Shown one piece after another: positions 55,301 through 63,526 of a stretch of 64,000 nt of DNA; within the stretch, counting starts at the first letter, position 1, and every line of letters starts with the position of its first letter. The DNA is taken from assembly GCA_037783415.1 (NCBI GenBank), contig JAZGTN010000005.1, forward strand, positions 3,968,001 through 4,032,000, written 5' to 3'. The position numbers were made by a program, and so were the translations under genes. Under the pieces are notes generated by a model. The model ran no database searches. It was not told where the DNA came from and saw only the letters and a list, made by a program, of their open reading frames with translations. The stretch comes from Leptasterias polaris (Eukaryota; Echinodermata; Asteroidea; Forcipulatida; Asteriidae).

Positions 55301-56374
55301 CGGCAATCAAAATAAGATGATGATTTTGGGGATCTTCAAATGCTATTTTCTCAACTGATAGAGTGTTTCAGGTGGAAATATTTCTGCGGAGGATTGGAAC
55401 TGGTGTGAACTTTATAATGAATGAGCTTTCAAATTGAAACTGGTCAATTTTCTTTTACAAATCTTATTTACATGCAAGTCTGTTATCATCCTGTTTTTGG
55501 ATACAAAGGCTTTAACTATTTTGCAGTCTGCCATTTCTCAATTTCGCAGCAGATCATTTTCAAAAAGCGATTCTTTGAAAACTTGTATCTGACTTTTTTC
55601 CCCGCAGGCCTTCAACACTTTTATAGATGACATCTTTGCCTTCATTATCACCATGCCGACAGCTCACAGGTTGGCATGCTTCAGGGATGATATTATATTT
55701 GTCTTGTATCTCTATCAACGATGGTAAGCTTTGAGTATTATTTCATTGCGGACCACAGTTCTGTTGGTGGGTTAGAATCCCGGTCGTGTCTTTGTGTGTG
55801 ACACTTGTGCCCTTTTGTATTACACCTGTGTCCTTTTGTATTACACCTGTGTCCTTGGGCATGAGTGCCCATGAGTGTGACACTTGTTTCCTTTGGCAAG
55901 ACACCTATTACTGAAACTGCTTCTCGTCACCAAATGGGTAGCTTGGAGGGTAAAGTTTGTTGGTGTGGATGATTAGCAAACATTTGGCTACCGGTGCTGA
56001 ATACTCCTAAGGAGTTGAGGATGTTTCAGTACACTGTAGCTTAATGAATGCCCGTTATCATTTTGTTGAGTACAAGGGCTGACCTACATGTAGATACGGT
56101 GTCGGATTTAATAGACTTTTCAGGTTATTTAATCACAATTTAATTTTATTTTTCTAAGGGCAAAAAATAATCGGAGAATATCATGCCTGTATTATTAATA
56201 AAGGTTTAAAAATGAATAAATCCTAAATGAAGTTCTGAAATACAAACCCTGACATTGTCTCCCTACAGGTTGTATCCAGTGGATAAGAAACGAGTCAATG
56301 AGTACGGCATGTCATTCGAGGAGAAAGAAAACGCTGCGGCCAAAGAGGATGAGGTCAAGGAACATGTTGACTAA
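43221..56374 (+). CDS. CLPTM1L: cleft lip and palate transmembrane 1-like protein, complete 14-exon gene
   Basis: A multi-pass ER membrane protein of the CLPTM1 family. In mammals CLPTM1L is reported as a scramblase for glucosaminyl-phosphatidylinositol in GPI-anchor synthesis. Fourteen GT-AG coding exons join in frame to 1,617 nt and 538 residues, the same length as human. Seen: N-terminal membrane segment (about 9-30), a lumenal region with N-glycosylation sequons at Asn83, Asn95, Asn105, Asn155 and Asn222, then hydrophobic segments at about 277-298, 324-352, 395-416, 429-448 and 467-485. Highly conserved blocks are [70 protein letters not shown] and [26 protein letters not shown]. The Glu/Lys-rich tail [18 protein letters not shown] lacks a KKXX-type retrieval signal. 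Confidence 0.97.
43392..44124 (+). other. CLPTM1L intron 1
   Basis: No embedded feature beyond a direct ACGATCTTTTTAA duplication at 43594-43619 and a C-rich patch at about 43988. Confidence 0.5.
44125..44228 (+). CDS. CLPTM1L: CLPTM1L exon 2
   Basis: Acceptor CCTTTCAG, donor [22 protein letters not shown] through NFTIEETFV; start of the lumenal domain with a sequon at Asn83. Confidence 0.95.
44229..45536 (+). other. CLPTM1L intron 2
   Basis: Holds the 160 bp foldback element at 45315-45476. Upstream, 45.19-45.30 kb (TTGTTAAGCAACATTTG, GCCAAGCAAG, GCTCAGCAAA) is a diverged piece of the GCTTAAGC family. The remainder is unassigned. Confidence 0.55.
45315..45476. mobile_element. 160 bp foldback MITE, copy 3 (CLPTM1L intron 2)
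   Basis: Near-identical to 38858-39018; TA-flanked. Its right end lies only 60 bp before the exon 3 acceptor. Its arms contain paired CCAAT boxes (GACCAATCAC and GTGATTGGTC). Confidence 0.92.
45537..45720 (+). CDS. CLPTM1L: CLPTM1L exon 3
   Basis: Acceptor GCATTTCAG, donor AAA|GTGAGT. Residues 92-153: [24 protein letters not shown], then [17 protein letters not shown]. Two sequons (Asn95, Asn105). The block KTRNNGTL is identical in human. Confidence 0.97.
45721..46323 (+). other. CLPTM1L intron 3
   Basis: Positions 45.76-45.92 kb match the dispersed repeat at 53.40-53.58 kb (TTTCATTTTGCAAAGG, AGGTCAAGACCAGGGGCAA). Confidence 0.55.
46324..46448 (+). CDS. CLPTM1L: CLPTM1L exon 4
   Basis: Acceptor TTTCCTAG, donor [29 protein letters not shown] through EIMQYI (residues 154-194). 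HWRP is conserved in the family; sequon at Asn155. Confidence 0.96.
46782..46854 (+). CDS. CLPTM1L: CLPTM1L exon 5
   Basis: Acceptor TTTTTTTTCAG, donor [33 protein letters not shown], aligning to human YLPILFIDQLSNRVKDL. Confidence 0.95.
46855..48153 (+). other. CLPTM1L intron 5
   Basis: Contains the 47.07-47.51 kb MITE. Positions 47.58-47.83 kb are GC-richer with CGCGTC-type motifs and no recognised gene. Confidence 0.55.
47068..47510. mobile_element. MITE related to the 38.02 kb element, with internal tandem duplication
   Basis: Starts AAAGGGTGTTTACAACATTGG and ends TGACAATTACCAATGTTGTAC. A ~105 bp block (GAGTCCGATGTTTGAAAA.GG to CATGTATATGTTG) is present twice in tandem at about 47239-47450. 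Confidence 0.85.
48154..48271 (+). CDS. CLPTM1L: CLPTM1L exon 6
   Basis: Acceptor TTTGAAAG (weak polypyrimidine tract), donor [29 protein letters not shown] through MKMLQNL (residues 220-258). Sequon at Asn222 matches human NRST. Confidence 0.94.
48661..49140 (+). repeat. tandem dimer of tRNA-derived SINE
   Basis: Two near-identical ~185 bp blocks about 300 bp apart, each starting GGCTTCTGACTGGCACCCC. Each contains a 72-nt tRNA-like body (48729-48800; second about 49029-49100) with A box TAGCTCAGTTGG, B box GGTTCAAATCC, a GTT-like anticodon and a 7 bp acceptor stem GGCTAGA/TCTAGTC. C replaces the universal U33 and the T stem is imperfect, so they are not functional tRNA genes. The linker CCCTGGCTGCCGCTTCCC belongs to the element, as in the 26.4 kb copy. 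Confidence 0.9.
49469..49800. mobile_element. MITE of the TTAA family abutting exon 7
   Basis: Begins TTAAAGGGAAGGTGTACG and TTGATAATCACTCCTAAAAAT; ends AAAATGATTATCAC, the inverse of the latter. The end is about 10 bp from the CLPTM1L exon 7 acceptor. A related start is at 61.6 kb. Confidence 0.65.
49810..49904 (+). CDS. CLPTM1L: CLPTM1L exon 7
   Basis: Acceptor TGTGTTCAG, donor [30 protein letters not shown]..., entering the membrane domain. Human has GFSEKDADEVKGIFVDTNLYFL. Confidence 0.96.
49905..50200 (+). other. CLPTM1L intron 7
   Basis: About 296 bp, with a clean polypyrimidine tract before the acceptor CTTCACAG. No insertion was recognised. Confidence 0.6.
50201..50285 (+). CDS. CLPTM1L: CLPTM1L exon 8
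   Basis: Acceptor TTCTTCACAG, donor [28 protein letters not shown], almost identical to human [18 protein letters not shown]. Confidence 0.98.
50466..50762. mobile_element. ~250 bp foldback element plus SINE fragment (intron 8)
   Basis: Positions 50466-50716 begin GGGCCCAATTTCATGGCTCTG and end with the inverse AGAGCCATGAAATTGGGCCC; the interior matches 34651-34899. Immediately after, GGACTCAAACTCTGGTGTTTC and GCAGAATGTGGGTTCG are a stub of the tRNA-Leu-like SINE. Confidence 0.88.
50967..51070 (+). CDS. CLPTM1L: CLPTM1L exon 9
   Basis: Acceptor GTGTTTAG, donor [29 protein letters not shown], then [14 protein letters not shown]: a paired hydrophobic segment. Confidence 0.97.
51071..52173 (+). 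other. CLPTM1L intron 9
   Basis: Positions 51.70-51.81 kb contain GACCTTTCTATTGCAGTGTCACAGCC and AAACTGCAAGTCAAAAACAGATAGCC, inverted relative to 57.70-57.77 kb, a short dispersed repeat. No embedded gene. Confidence 0.5.
52174..52373 (+). CDS. CLPTM1L: CLPTM1L exon 10
   Basis: Acceptor ATCACATAG, donor [22 protein letters not shown] through [15 protein letters not shown] to SLVYVSHK. Human LWKVKKALK and TQAMKYLSYLLYPLC align. Confidence 0.98.
52374..54045 (+). other. CLPTM1L intron 10
   Basis: Contains a diverged inverted SINE piece (52.55-52.70 kb), a three-copy 38-39 bp minisatellite (52.70-52.81 kb), a dispersed repeat at 53.40-53.58 kb, and T-rich runs near 53.69 and 53.77 kb. Confidence 0.55.
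52698..52813 (+). repeat. 38-39 bp minisatellite, three copies
   Basis: CAACCCGCACTCTGACAACA followed by CC.GAACTAATTGAGGACC repeats three times with few changes. Confidence 0.93.
54046..54136 (+). CDS. CLPTM1L: CLPTM1L exon 11
   Basis: Acceptor TGAAACAG, donor [29 protein letters not shown], then [10 protein letters not shown]. Among the most conserved blocks of the protein. Confidence 0.98.
54137..54877 (+). other. CLPTM1L intron 11
   Basis: AT-rich. A repeated ATATT.CC.TGAA..TTTATT-type motif occurs near 54.59 and 54.70 kb as a loose inverted pair. Not coding. Confidence 0.45.
54878..54922 (+). CDS. CLPTM1L: CLPTM1L exon 12 (45 nt)
   Basis: Acceptor TTTTTTTGCAG, donor [24 protein letters not shown], matching human [15 protein letters not shown]. 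Skipping this exon would keep the frame. Confidence 0.97.
54923..55607 (+). other. CLPTM1L intron 12
   Basis: AT-rich; no insertion recognised. Confidence 0.5.
55608..55723 (+). CDS. CLPTM1L: CLPTM1L exon 13
   Basis: Acceptor CCCCGCAG, donor [28 protein letters not shown], then [18 protein letters not shown]; nearly identical to human. Confidence 0.98.
55755..56060 (+). repeat. diverged tRNA-Leu-like SINE (intron 13)
   Basis: GGTGGGTTAGAATCCCGGTCGTG, then three CACCTGTGTCC-type repeats, GGCAAGACACCTATTACTG and TGAATACTCC.AAGGAGTTGAGG match the 39.8 kb SINE with an internal expansion. Confidence 0.7.
56269..56374 (+). CDS. CLPTM1L: CLPTM1L exon 14 (last)
   Basis: Acceptor [29 protein letters not shown], then [14 protein letters not shown] and TAA. 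Human LYPVDKRRVNEFGESYEEK aligns; the charged tail after it is different. Confidence 0.97.
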
Positions 56375-56415
56375 CATTCTCAAATTGTTTCTTCTTATGC
56401 CAAATCCACGAAAGC

Positions 56416-56421
56416 AATAAA
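56416..56421 (+). terminator. CLPTM1L polyadenylation signal
   Basis: AATAAA (AGCAATAAATTGG) lies 42 nt after the stop codon, implying a very short 3' UTR. Confidence 0.7.
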
Positions 56422-56839
56422 TTGGATCATATTTTATGACTGCTAAGTTTGGTTACCAAGGGTGCATTCCACGTGCGCAAACAGATCGCGAACCGCTCTG
56501 TAATGAAAATGGCGACACCGTATGAGTTTTAGTTTTTGTAACTTGGTTTTTGCAGTATTGTAGGTACATCAAGACTTCAACTAATTACCGGTAAGTTGTT
56601 ATTTCAACTCCACCTGACTGCATTACCAACCACTAAAAACACATTATAACTATTTTCGTGACAAGAAAATAATATCGTCTGCTTACGTTTTGTTGTCCGC
56701 CATTTTAAAAACCACACACCTGCGCCTATGGTTGCGACGCCAACGTTGTTGGCGCACAACTCGTTTCACTCAAAATTGTTGCCAAAAGTTGGCAACATTT
56801 GAGCAAGTGGAATGCACCCCGGATTGAAGCATGTGGCTA

Positions 56840-57360
56840 ACATTGGTTATTGTCAAAGACCAGTAGCTGCGTTTTATGTGTAGGTTTTTGTCAAAGACCA
56901 GTATTTACGCTTTATGTGACCCATGCCAGATCACACATGAAATAAGAAACTTTTGGAAGTTGAATCTCAATTGGTCCTCAAAGTTGCGAGAAAAGAGTTT
57001 AAAAAAAAAAAAAACTCTATTTTTCAACTGTTTTCAAACATCAGATTTCGGACTCTCACGATCGAAACGCATTTCAGGCAAAAATATTTCAAGGGAAGTT
57101 GTGTGCAAATCTGAGAACATTTCTATTTCCAACGTTTATAAATGATCTTAGGTATACTTGTTTGAGTTTAAAATTTACTTTTACTTGCTCAAATGGCCAA
57201 ATTTTTGTGTCAAAATCTAGCCCAAGAAATGTTAAGAAAAGTCCAGTTTGCCTTCTAGAAAGGACTTTTAGAATGTCCCCACTTGTAAAGTTGTGGACAA
57301 ATACATCTCTTTTCACACGTTTACCTTGTTTATGTTGTAAAAAACCCCATTGTTCACATT
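56840..57360 (-). mobile_element. MITE related to the 38.0/47.1 kb family, inverted
   Basis: Starts TTATTGTCAAAGACCAGTA (partly duplicated at 56888), then TATGTGACCCATGCCAGATC and AACATCAGATTTCGGACTC, which match in reverse the TGGGTCACATCAAG and GAGTCCGATGTTTG parts of the other copies. The right end is unclear. Confidence 0.6.
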
Positions 57361-57777
57361 AAGCTATTTACGAGTTGTATTTGAATGATGTTTGGTTACA
57401 AGTGAATGTTCAACTTTTATTCCTCAGACTACATCCAGTGTTGCTATGACACATGGTTCGGGGCAAGCTTTTCCATAGCAACCTAAAGATCAGCAAATAC
57501 AGGTATATTTGTGCCACACATTAGTTATGTTGTTTACGGGCGTTTGTCATTATGTAACCACTCACAAATGCATTCCTGCATTGTCTAAAGTGCGCCGGTT
57601 GGCATGGACAACGTTAAATCGTGTTAAAAAATGTTGTGACCAAATTCATGAACTGAAATACAACACTATTTTTGAATATTTTGTGTAACATTACTACAAA
57701 CTATGGCTATCTGTTTTTGATATGCAGTTATGGCTTTCCAAACTTGGGCTGTGACGTTGCAATAGAAAGGTTTATAT
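57361..57777. other. intergenic, short dispersed repeat
   Basis: Contains CTATCTGTTTTTGATATGCAG and CCAAACTTGGGCTGTGACG..GCAATAGAAAGG, related inversely to 51.7 kb in CLPTM1L intron 9. No gene. Confidence 0.5.
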
Positions 57778-57965
57778 TTGTGGAGGGTCTAGTGCATAGG
57801 ACTCAAGATTTAGTGTTGTAAGAGTGTGGGTTCAGGTCACGGTCAAGACACTTAGTGTCCTTGAGCAACACACTTGACCATACTTGCTTCGTCCTTCAGA
57901 TGTGACGTAAAGCCGTAGGTCCTGTGTGTTGTATAATGCACATAAAAGAACCCAGTCAGAGAAGT
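57778..57965 (+). repeat. SINE copy
   Basis: GTGTGGGTTCAGGTCACGG (B-box area), then GACACTTAGTGTCCTTGAGCAACACACTTGACC, CTTCAGATGTGACGTAAAGCC and AAAAGAACCCAGTC. Same family as the inverted copy at 18.04 kb. Confidence 0.8.
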
Positions 57966-59183
57966 GGTTTGCACTGGTGTTGCTGGTTTAGGTCTCATAA
58001 TTCAATCATAGATCTGCATCACACCTGCCCAAAATAAACAGTGTTTTTTTTAAAGCCTTTTGGGTGCAATGTAAGAACTGTTAATATTTCGTGATGCATC
58101 AAATGATTATATGAGCTTGATAAATCTAATAATGAATAAATGAACAACTGAATGAAGTGTAAATGGTTTCCTTGGCTGATTGTGTTTTGTTTCATGGACA
58201 TCAAGTTGTCCGAGTGTTGCTACAGACAAGCGATATACATTTTGTGAACCACACTCTAGTTTTGTTGTTTACAATAAAAAAAATCCACACACAACTCAGT
58301 TTGCCAAGAACAAAGTAGCAGAGAGCCAGTTACAACAAGCAGTGCACTTTGCAAGGTATTTTGGCTGGCAACCCGACTTCTGCCAAGCAATGACTGTCTG
58401 TGCTTAGCGCCTTTTCTCCAGCTCAACAGCTTTATAATTTTTAATTTACATTTTTAAAACTTTATGATATCTCTCTGGTAATGAAACCTAATGACCCTCA
58501 AAAGCGAATAGCACTGTGACCCGTAGAAGATGATGAAGAAATGTCAATGTTAGATGTGGGGGGGAAATCACACAAACAGGTAGGGACTAAAATCCCAATC
58601 CACATGGAAGACTCAGGTCAGGGATTCAAACCTGGGTCCCTCAGAGGTGAAAGGCTGGGAAGAAACCACCATGCACCACTAGGCCAACCTGAACTGGTCC
58701 CAGATGGTATATAAACAGTAATAGGAAAAACTATCAATTTTTATCATAAATTGAACTACTACAATGAAAAGGTTCGGTTTGTCAGTCAGTTAAAAATGAC
58801 TTATTTATTCCTGAATATATTAAAATATCAAACAAAGGAAAAACAGGTAACACGCCTTACTAAATCTAGCTTGGTAACACAACTAACAATTCCCCTAAAA
58901 TCAAGGAAATTCAAATTCTGCCTAAATCTAAATCCTGTATCACAGGATGTAAAATGTTTCTCCATTCACTCCACACTGCTTTGTGAATCGTCTGTATTTT
59001 GTCACTGTTACCTTAGTGGTGAAGTGCGGCAAAATCCTGCAGGAGTTACTGGTGGAATTTGTCCATGAAACTACTGAGAGCTTTACAACTTTGCTGATGA
59101 GAGGAAAATTCCACAAACTAATGAAACAACAGTATACAAATATTGACCGCATTGTGTGGAATAGGAAAACTGTTGTTTTGTAG
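57966..59183. other. intergenic, no gene seen
   Basis: 58.29-58.44 kb is a piece of the foldback family with GGCTGGCAACCCG and GCTTAGCGCC. 58.55-58.70 kb, read inversely, has GGACCCAGGTTTGAATCCCTG, a B-box-like motif, perhaps another SINE. No conserved frame. Confidence 0.5.
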
Positions 59184-59533
59184 GGTGTCATGGCCGAGTG
59201 GTTTAGATCATCGGATTCAAGTTCTGGTGGTTTAGTCGGGGTTTGGGTTCGAGTACCAGTCATGAAGCTTGTGTCCTTGAGCAAGACACTTTGCTATAAT
59301 TGCTTCTCTTCACCCAGGAATATAAATGGGTACCTGCAAGGGTAGGGGTTGATATTGTGTTTGAAAAAGCCTTCTGAGCGCCACGGCAGCTCGGGTTGTA
59401 TACTCCCCGGGAAGCAGAGAAAGATTTAAGGAATGTTATTGGCTCGATGACTAGGACACTAATGTAAAGCGCATTGAGACGTTATTGTAAAATGCGCTAT
59501 ATAAGAACTAGTTATTATTACTATTATTATTAT
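59184..59533 (+). repeat. tRNA-Leu-like SINE with (ATT)n tail
   Basis: GGTGTCATGGCCGAGTGG, GGATTCAAGTTCTGGTGG, GGGTTCGAGTACCAG, GTGTCCTTGAGCAAGACAC, GGGTACCTGCAAGG and GCGCTATATAAGAACTAG, then (TTA)n. Third good copy of the 39.3/39.8 kb family. Confidence 0.92.
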
Positions 59534-59535
59534 GG

Positions 59536-60323
59536 GTTACCCCCAGTGGCGGCACCAGACCTGTTAATCTGGGGGGGGGGGGGGGGCAAGAGAGGGGCAA
59601 ACTTAAATCTATAATGTAATTTTGTACTGCAGAAAAGCATTGACTTACCACTTTGACAGACTTACACCATCTGGGACAATTGGGACAATTACGTCAATAT
59701 TAACGTCAATATTAACTTCAATCCTGGGGTGTTTGTGTTTTGGGTTCAGGATTCTCATCGCTAGATTCAGAATCAGATCTGTGCCTATCATCATGGGATG
59801 GAGGTTGTTTGGATTTCCTGCAAAACTTTCTAATATCCACTAACTGTTTTACCAACGTGTTTAAGCGCAACAACTAGCAGTAGGCATAATACAGCACTCC
59901 ACGTGAACATCAAGTTTATTTCGTGTGTACTGTATAAGCCTACAATTCACTCCAGAAATAAGATTTTGCACTGTGTGAATTTGACATGTTGTGTGAACTG
60001 CGTTTACAATGAATGGCTGCTTGCGGTTTTGGGCAGACAATGCATTTCTATTTATAGCAAGTTTCCAAGCTTGTACAGATAAATAAATCCACATTTTATT
60101 AACATTGCCGGAGATGGAAAGTGTATTGGGCTTTTTGATGGTGCAAACTAATTATGATGAATGAAATTGAGTTTATTATTTACAGCGCAAACAACAATGT
60201 AACAAATTGGGTGCAATGGTTTGGGATTAAACTCAATTTCCGCCATCGGGGAAAAAACTGGGGGGGGCCAAAAAAATAACTGGGGGGAATTTTCCCCCCC
60301 TTAGCGCCGCCGCTGGTTACCCC
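59536..60323. mobile_element. hAT-like non-autonomous transposon, 8 bp TSD
   Basis: GTTACCCC flanks both sides (59536-59543, 60316-60323). The 772 bp element begins CAGTGGCGGCACCAG and ends GCGCCGCCGCTG, an imperfect terminal inverted repeat starting CAG. G runs near the left end and C runs near the right continue the symmetry. No transposase. It landed beside the (ATT)n tail of the SINE. Confidence 0.88.
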
Positions 60324-60957
60324 TGCACTGTTCTAATTTTCCAAGGTATTAGCCCAGGGAAATCAGAGAGAAGATAGTTCAACTATTTCACGAGTGCTGT
60401 GTAGTCAATATTGGTTTTTATATTACATCTCTTCCTGTTTCTGAACTCTGGTTGGCTGAAGTACAGACATGTGGGGTTAAATATAAGAGGCAGCTAGTGT
60501 ATGAAATTTGTGTTAAAAATTACATATGGAATGGCATAACCCATCTTCCCTCTAGCCTGTGAGTGACCATAAGAGTGTCCTATTGGTTAGCAGTGGTTTT
60601 GAAAAATTAAACTGTGCTTGAGATTGCTCCGTTAGTATAAAATGTCTGCTTACCCACTTTATGAAAATTTGGGCCATGTCTCCACGCGATACTTCACTTG
60701 TTGCTCGGGTGATAGTCTTTTTTTGGCAGCCAGAATTGTCTTTTTCTGATTGGCGTGGTTTGAAAGTTGGAATAACATATCATGCGGCATTCCCTCAACC
60801 AATGACAGAATCTATGCAAGAATTGTTTAGAATTTTATTTGTCACATGCGTACAAGCTTAAATGTATTACGTACAATGTCACATCAACAAATAAATTTGA
60901 GATATATTCTCAGATACTCTGAAGTTTTTCAGGTTTCAATGGCAGACCAATTCAGAC
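60324..60957. other. intergenic, no gene seen
   Basis: Unassigned sequence between two DNA transposon remnants. Confidence 0.5.
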
Positions 60958-61583
60958 ATTTGTCAGGGTTCTGCCCACGGTGGTCGGTGCCGGAAAACCC
61001 GACCGGCACTCATGATTCCCCGACCGGCACTCGCAGAATTTTTTCTTTTTCCGACCACCACACATTTTCCCTTTTTTTTGCCCATTTCCTTCAAAATATT
61101 TTGAACAACGTGTAAAACAAATTATTTACCAGTAAACAGTTTTATCCAAAGTTTCGAGTAGCCTACTTCTTTGGTTTGAGTCTATTTTAATGATCCAGGA
61201 TCGAGCATTCCTCCTGCCTGTACGATGTATATATCCAACGCACGAAACCCGCATTGATTTTGCAATGGTTTCCAGTCACGCTGATTATAGCTTTACGCTT
61301 GGAATAACATGATACCAGTTTCATCATGTTGCGAACCCTATTCTACAGCGTTTAATACAACGGAAATGAACTGCAGAGTAAGCACCATGCTATAGATGCT
61401 GTAAATTGTTTTCCCATGGCGGTAAAGGCGTGCGCGCACTGAGGGCCTATTCAAGGCACAGCTAGCTACAGGGCGCACGTGTGTAACCACTCCGTGCACG
61501 ATCGAAAGGAAATTGACTTGACTGTACTAGGAAAAAAAAAAAATTCCGGCACTAAACAAATCCTGGGCAGAACCCTGATTTGT
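60958..61583. mobile_element. DNA transposon remnant with 14 bp perfect TIR
   Basis: Element 60964-61577 begins CAGGGTTCTGCCCA and ends TGGGCAGAACCCTG, exact inverses. ATTTGT lies directly outside both ends. The ~6 bp duplication leaves the superfamily open (hAT normally gives 8). Repeated CCGACCGGCACTC near the left end and TTCCGGCACT near the right add subterminal symmetry. No protein. Confidence 0.85.
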
Positions 61584-62832
61584 GGGGTTGTTCTATTTAA
61601 AGTGAAGGTATACCTTTGGTAATCACTCTTAAAACTAATGGCAAAAAAACGTATTAGTTAGAAGCCTGCAGCAGCTTTCGATGGTATAAAGCATTTTGAG
61701 AACCATTTCACTCTTCCTGAGAAAGGTGCACTTGCATATAACACAAGTTGAATAGAGCTTTTCCCAGGGATCAAAGACATGACCTACTAGCTAATGTGGG
61801 TATGTTTTGACTCCTTGCACAGACAACACACACAGCCACTGTCTGCCTGCCAAATTGCATGTAAAGATATGGTGAGCGTGTAAACGCCCATGCATCGACT
61901 TAATGCGCGCACCACAGTGTACCGGAAACCGACTCCAAAATTGGAGCAGCCAAGATTTACTATGGAGATGACAACAGGTGAAATGGATCAATAAACTGAT
62001 CTTTCCTCTTACAGACAAGACAAACTACTTTCAGTCAGTACATTTACAAAAAGCAACTTTTGGGGGTTTATTACGTGATTACTTGCAACTTTTCGAGCAA
62101 AGTGGCAAAAATGATGTAAGAGAAAGAATCAAGACTTTCACAGCCCTAGAAATGACACCTAAACAGCACTGATACAGGCACTTCACATAATAATGTTGGT
62201 TATCCCCTTGATTCATTACACATTCACTTTTTAAAACTCGTAAATACACAAAGAAGAAGGCAAAAGCTTTATGGAAAACGTTTTAAAGCAAAGTGGTGAC
62301 ATTGACAAGTAGAGTAGCCACCCTGAGTAGCAAGATGGCCCCCCATCTAACTCCCTTGGGTTCAATGGGCAGGGGAGACCTTAACACTCTTACTCTCGGT
62401 AACATTGGATTGACTAACTACTCGTATTTTTAACCATTCAACTGCACCGGTTGTGTATGGTGGAGAATGTTTGCACAGAACTATCTGTCTACTGTGTAGA
62501 TGCAGTCACCACAACAAATGGAAGGGTGGCATAGTTTATCTATCATTCAAAACAATAGTGGATGATACTGAACGGTCAGACTGTAGATGGGTTGACTGTG
62601 TACTGTGTAGACACTATCAACAAATACAAACCATCACCACATCATATCAAATTGCAGGCGGACATAGTTTATCTATCATTCAAAACACAGTGGATGATAT
62701 TGAATGGCTAGGCAGAAGTGGGTTACACAAAACAAAAATGGCTGTCACAAAATCAAAACCTGATCCAGGACCTTCCAGTACACGAGGGAAATATTCACAG
62801 TAAGTTTTAGAGTCGGGGGATGGAGGGTTGCA
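61584..62832 (-). other. region downstream of PDCD5 (possible 3' UTR)
   Basis: 61.60-61.75 kb begins TTTAAAGTGAAGGTATACC..GGTAATCACTC, an old TTAA-family MITE. 62.46-62.70 kb holds a direct duplication with CATAGTTTATCTATCATTC in both copies. An AATAAA on the minus strand at about 62072 could be a late polyadenylation signal for PDCD5. The long plus-strand frame at 62.45-62.80 kb is not supported as a gene. Confidence 0.45.
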
Positions 62833-62880
62833 TCAGTAGTCATCATCATCATCAGAGTCCATCACTCTTCTTCTTTCAAA
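62833..62880 (-). CDS. PDCD5: PDCD5 last coding exon
   Basis: Acceptor TTTTTGACCAG, then FERRRVMDSDDDDDY and TGA. The conserved VMDSD motif and terminal Tyr identify it. Confidence 0.93.
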   Translation of the reverse strand, partial: FERRRVMDSDDDDDY

Positions 62881-63526
62881 CTGGTCAAAAAGGACAAAAA
62901 AAGAAAACAAATTTCTTATTCTGTAATCATCTTACCAGAACATCTTCAAAGAGCAGAGACAGGATGGGAATAAAAGGCAGAAATTGTTGACACTACAGCA
63001 GTCAGGGTTCGCCCCCACTAACAAGCTAGTGTATCAGTCCGATACGTAAAATTACAAACAGATAAGCATAAAATAAGGGCCAATATGCAAATAAAAAAAA
63101 ATTATAAAAAAATTAAATAGATTTACAATGTAAGATCAAATACAAACATTATACAATAAAATCGTTTAAAATGCTCAAGATTTTACAGTATAGCTTTTAA
63201 AATTAAACATGAACATCAAGTAAACATTTTCTATCCGCCTTGAACTGATGAGGATATGGTTTATTCACTGCAGTGCTTAAGTGCTGTAACTGGCTACTGC
63301 ATTTCTGACGATACAGCAGAGACAAAATGGTATCCTATTCTGCTGCAGGGTGGTAAACAAACAGTGATGTCATCAGTATTAAAGGTCGACTCAATGTTTT
63401 TAAAAGTTTTTTAAAAACCTGGGGTTGAACTCTAATAGTCATGGTAACACTTACATTAATTTTAGTTTTTCTTTGTGTTTGATGGCTGACTTTCTCCAGA
63501 AGACCTTTTAGTTGGTCTTCACTGAC
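62833..63526 (-). CDS. PDCD5: programmed cell death protein 5, C-terminal part (3' end of gene)
   Basis: Two coding exons on the minus strand, 63526-63455 and 62880-62833, join in frame. They give VSEDQLKGLLEKVSHQTQRK TKIN then FERRRVMDSDDDDDY and stop (40 aa incl. a split for display). Human PDCD5 ends with the same layout: VSEQGL..ILKKVSQQTEK, then FNRRKVMDSDEDDDY. PDCD5 is a ~125-residue helical-bundle protein linked to apoptosis and to the TRiC/CCT chaperonin. The N-terminal ~85 residues must lie to the right of the window. The acidic C-terminus is encoded by a run of GAT codons. Confidence 0.92.
62884..63454 (-). other. PDCD5 final intron
   Basis: About 574 bp, AT-rich, no insertion recognised. 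Confidence 0.6.
63455..63526 (-). CDS. PDCD5: PDCD5 penultimate coding exon
   Basis: Acceptor TTTTGTAG, donor AAT|GTAAGT-like (GTAAGTG). 24 codons, phase 0 at both ends: VSEDQLKGLLEKVSHQTQ and onward. Confidence 0.92.

Noticed and set aside
62453..62803. 116-residue plus-strand frame beside PDCD5
   Set aside because: Starts at GTG and derives from a direct duplication antisense to the PDCD5 3' region.
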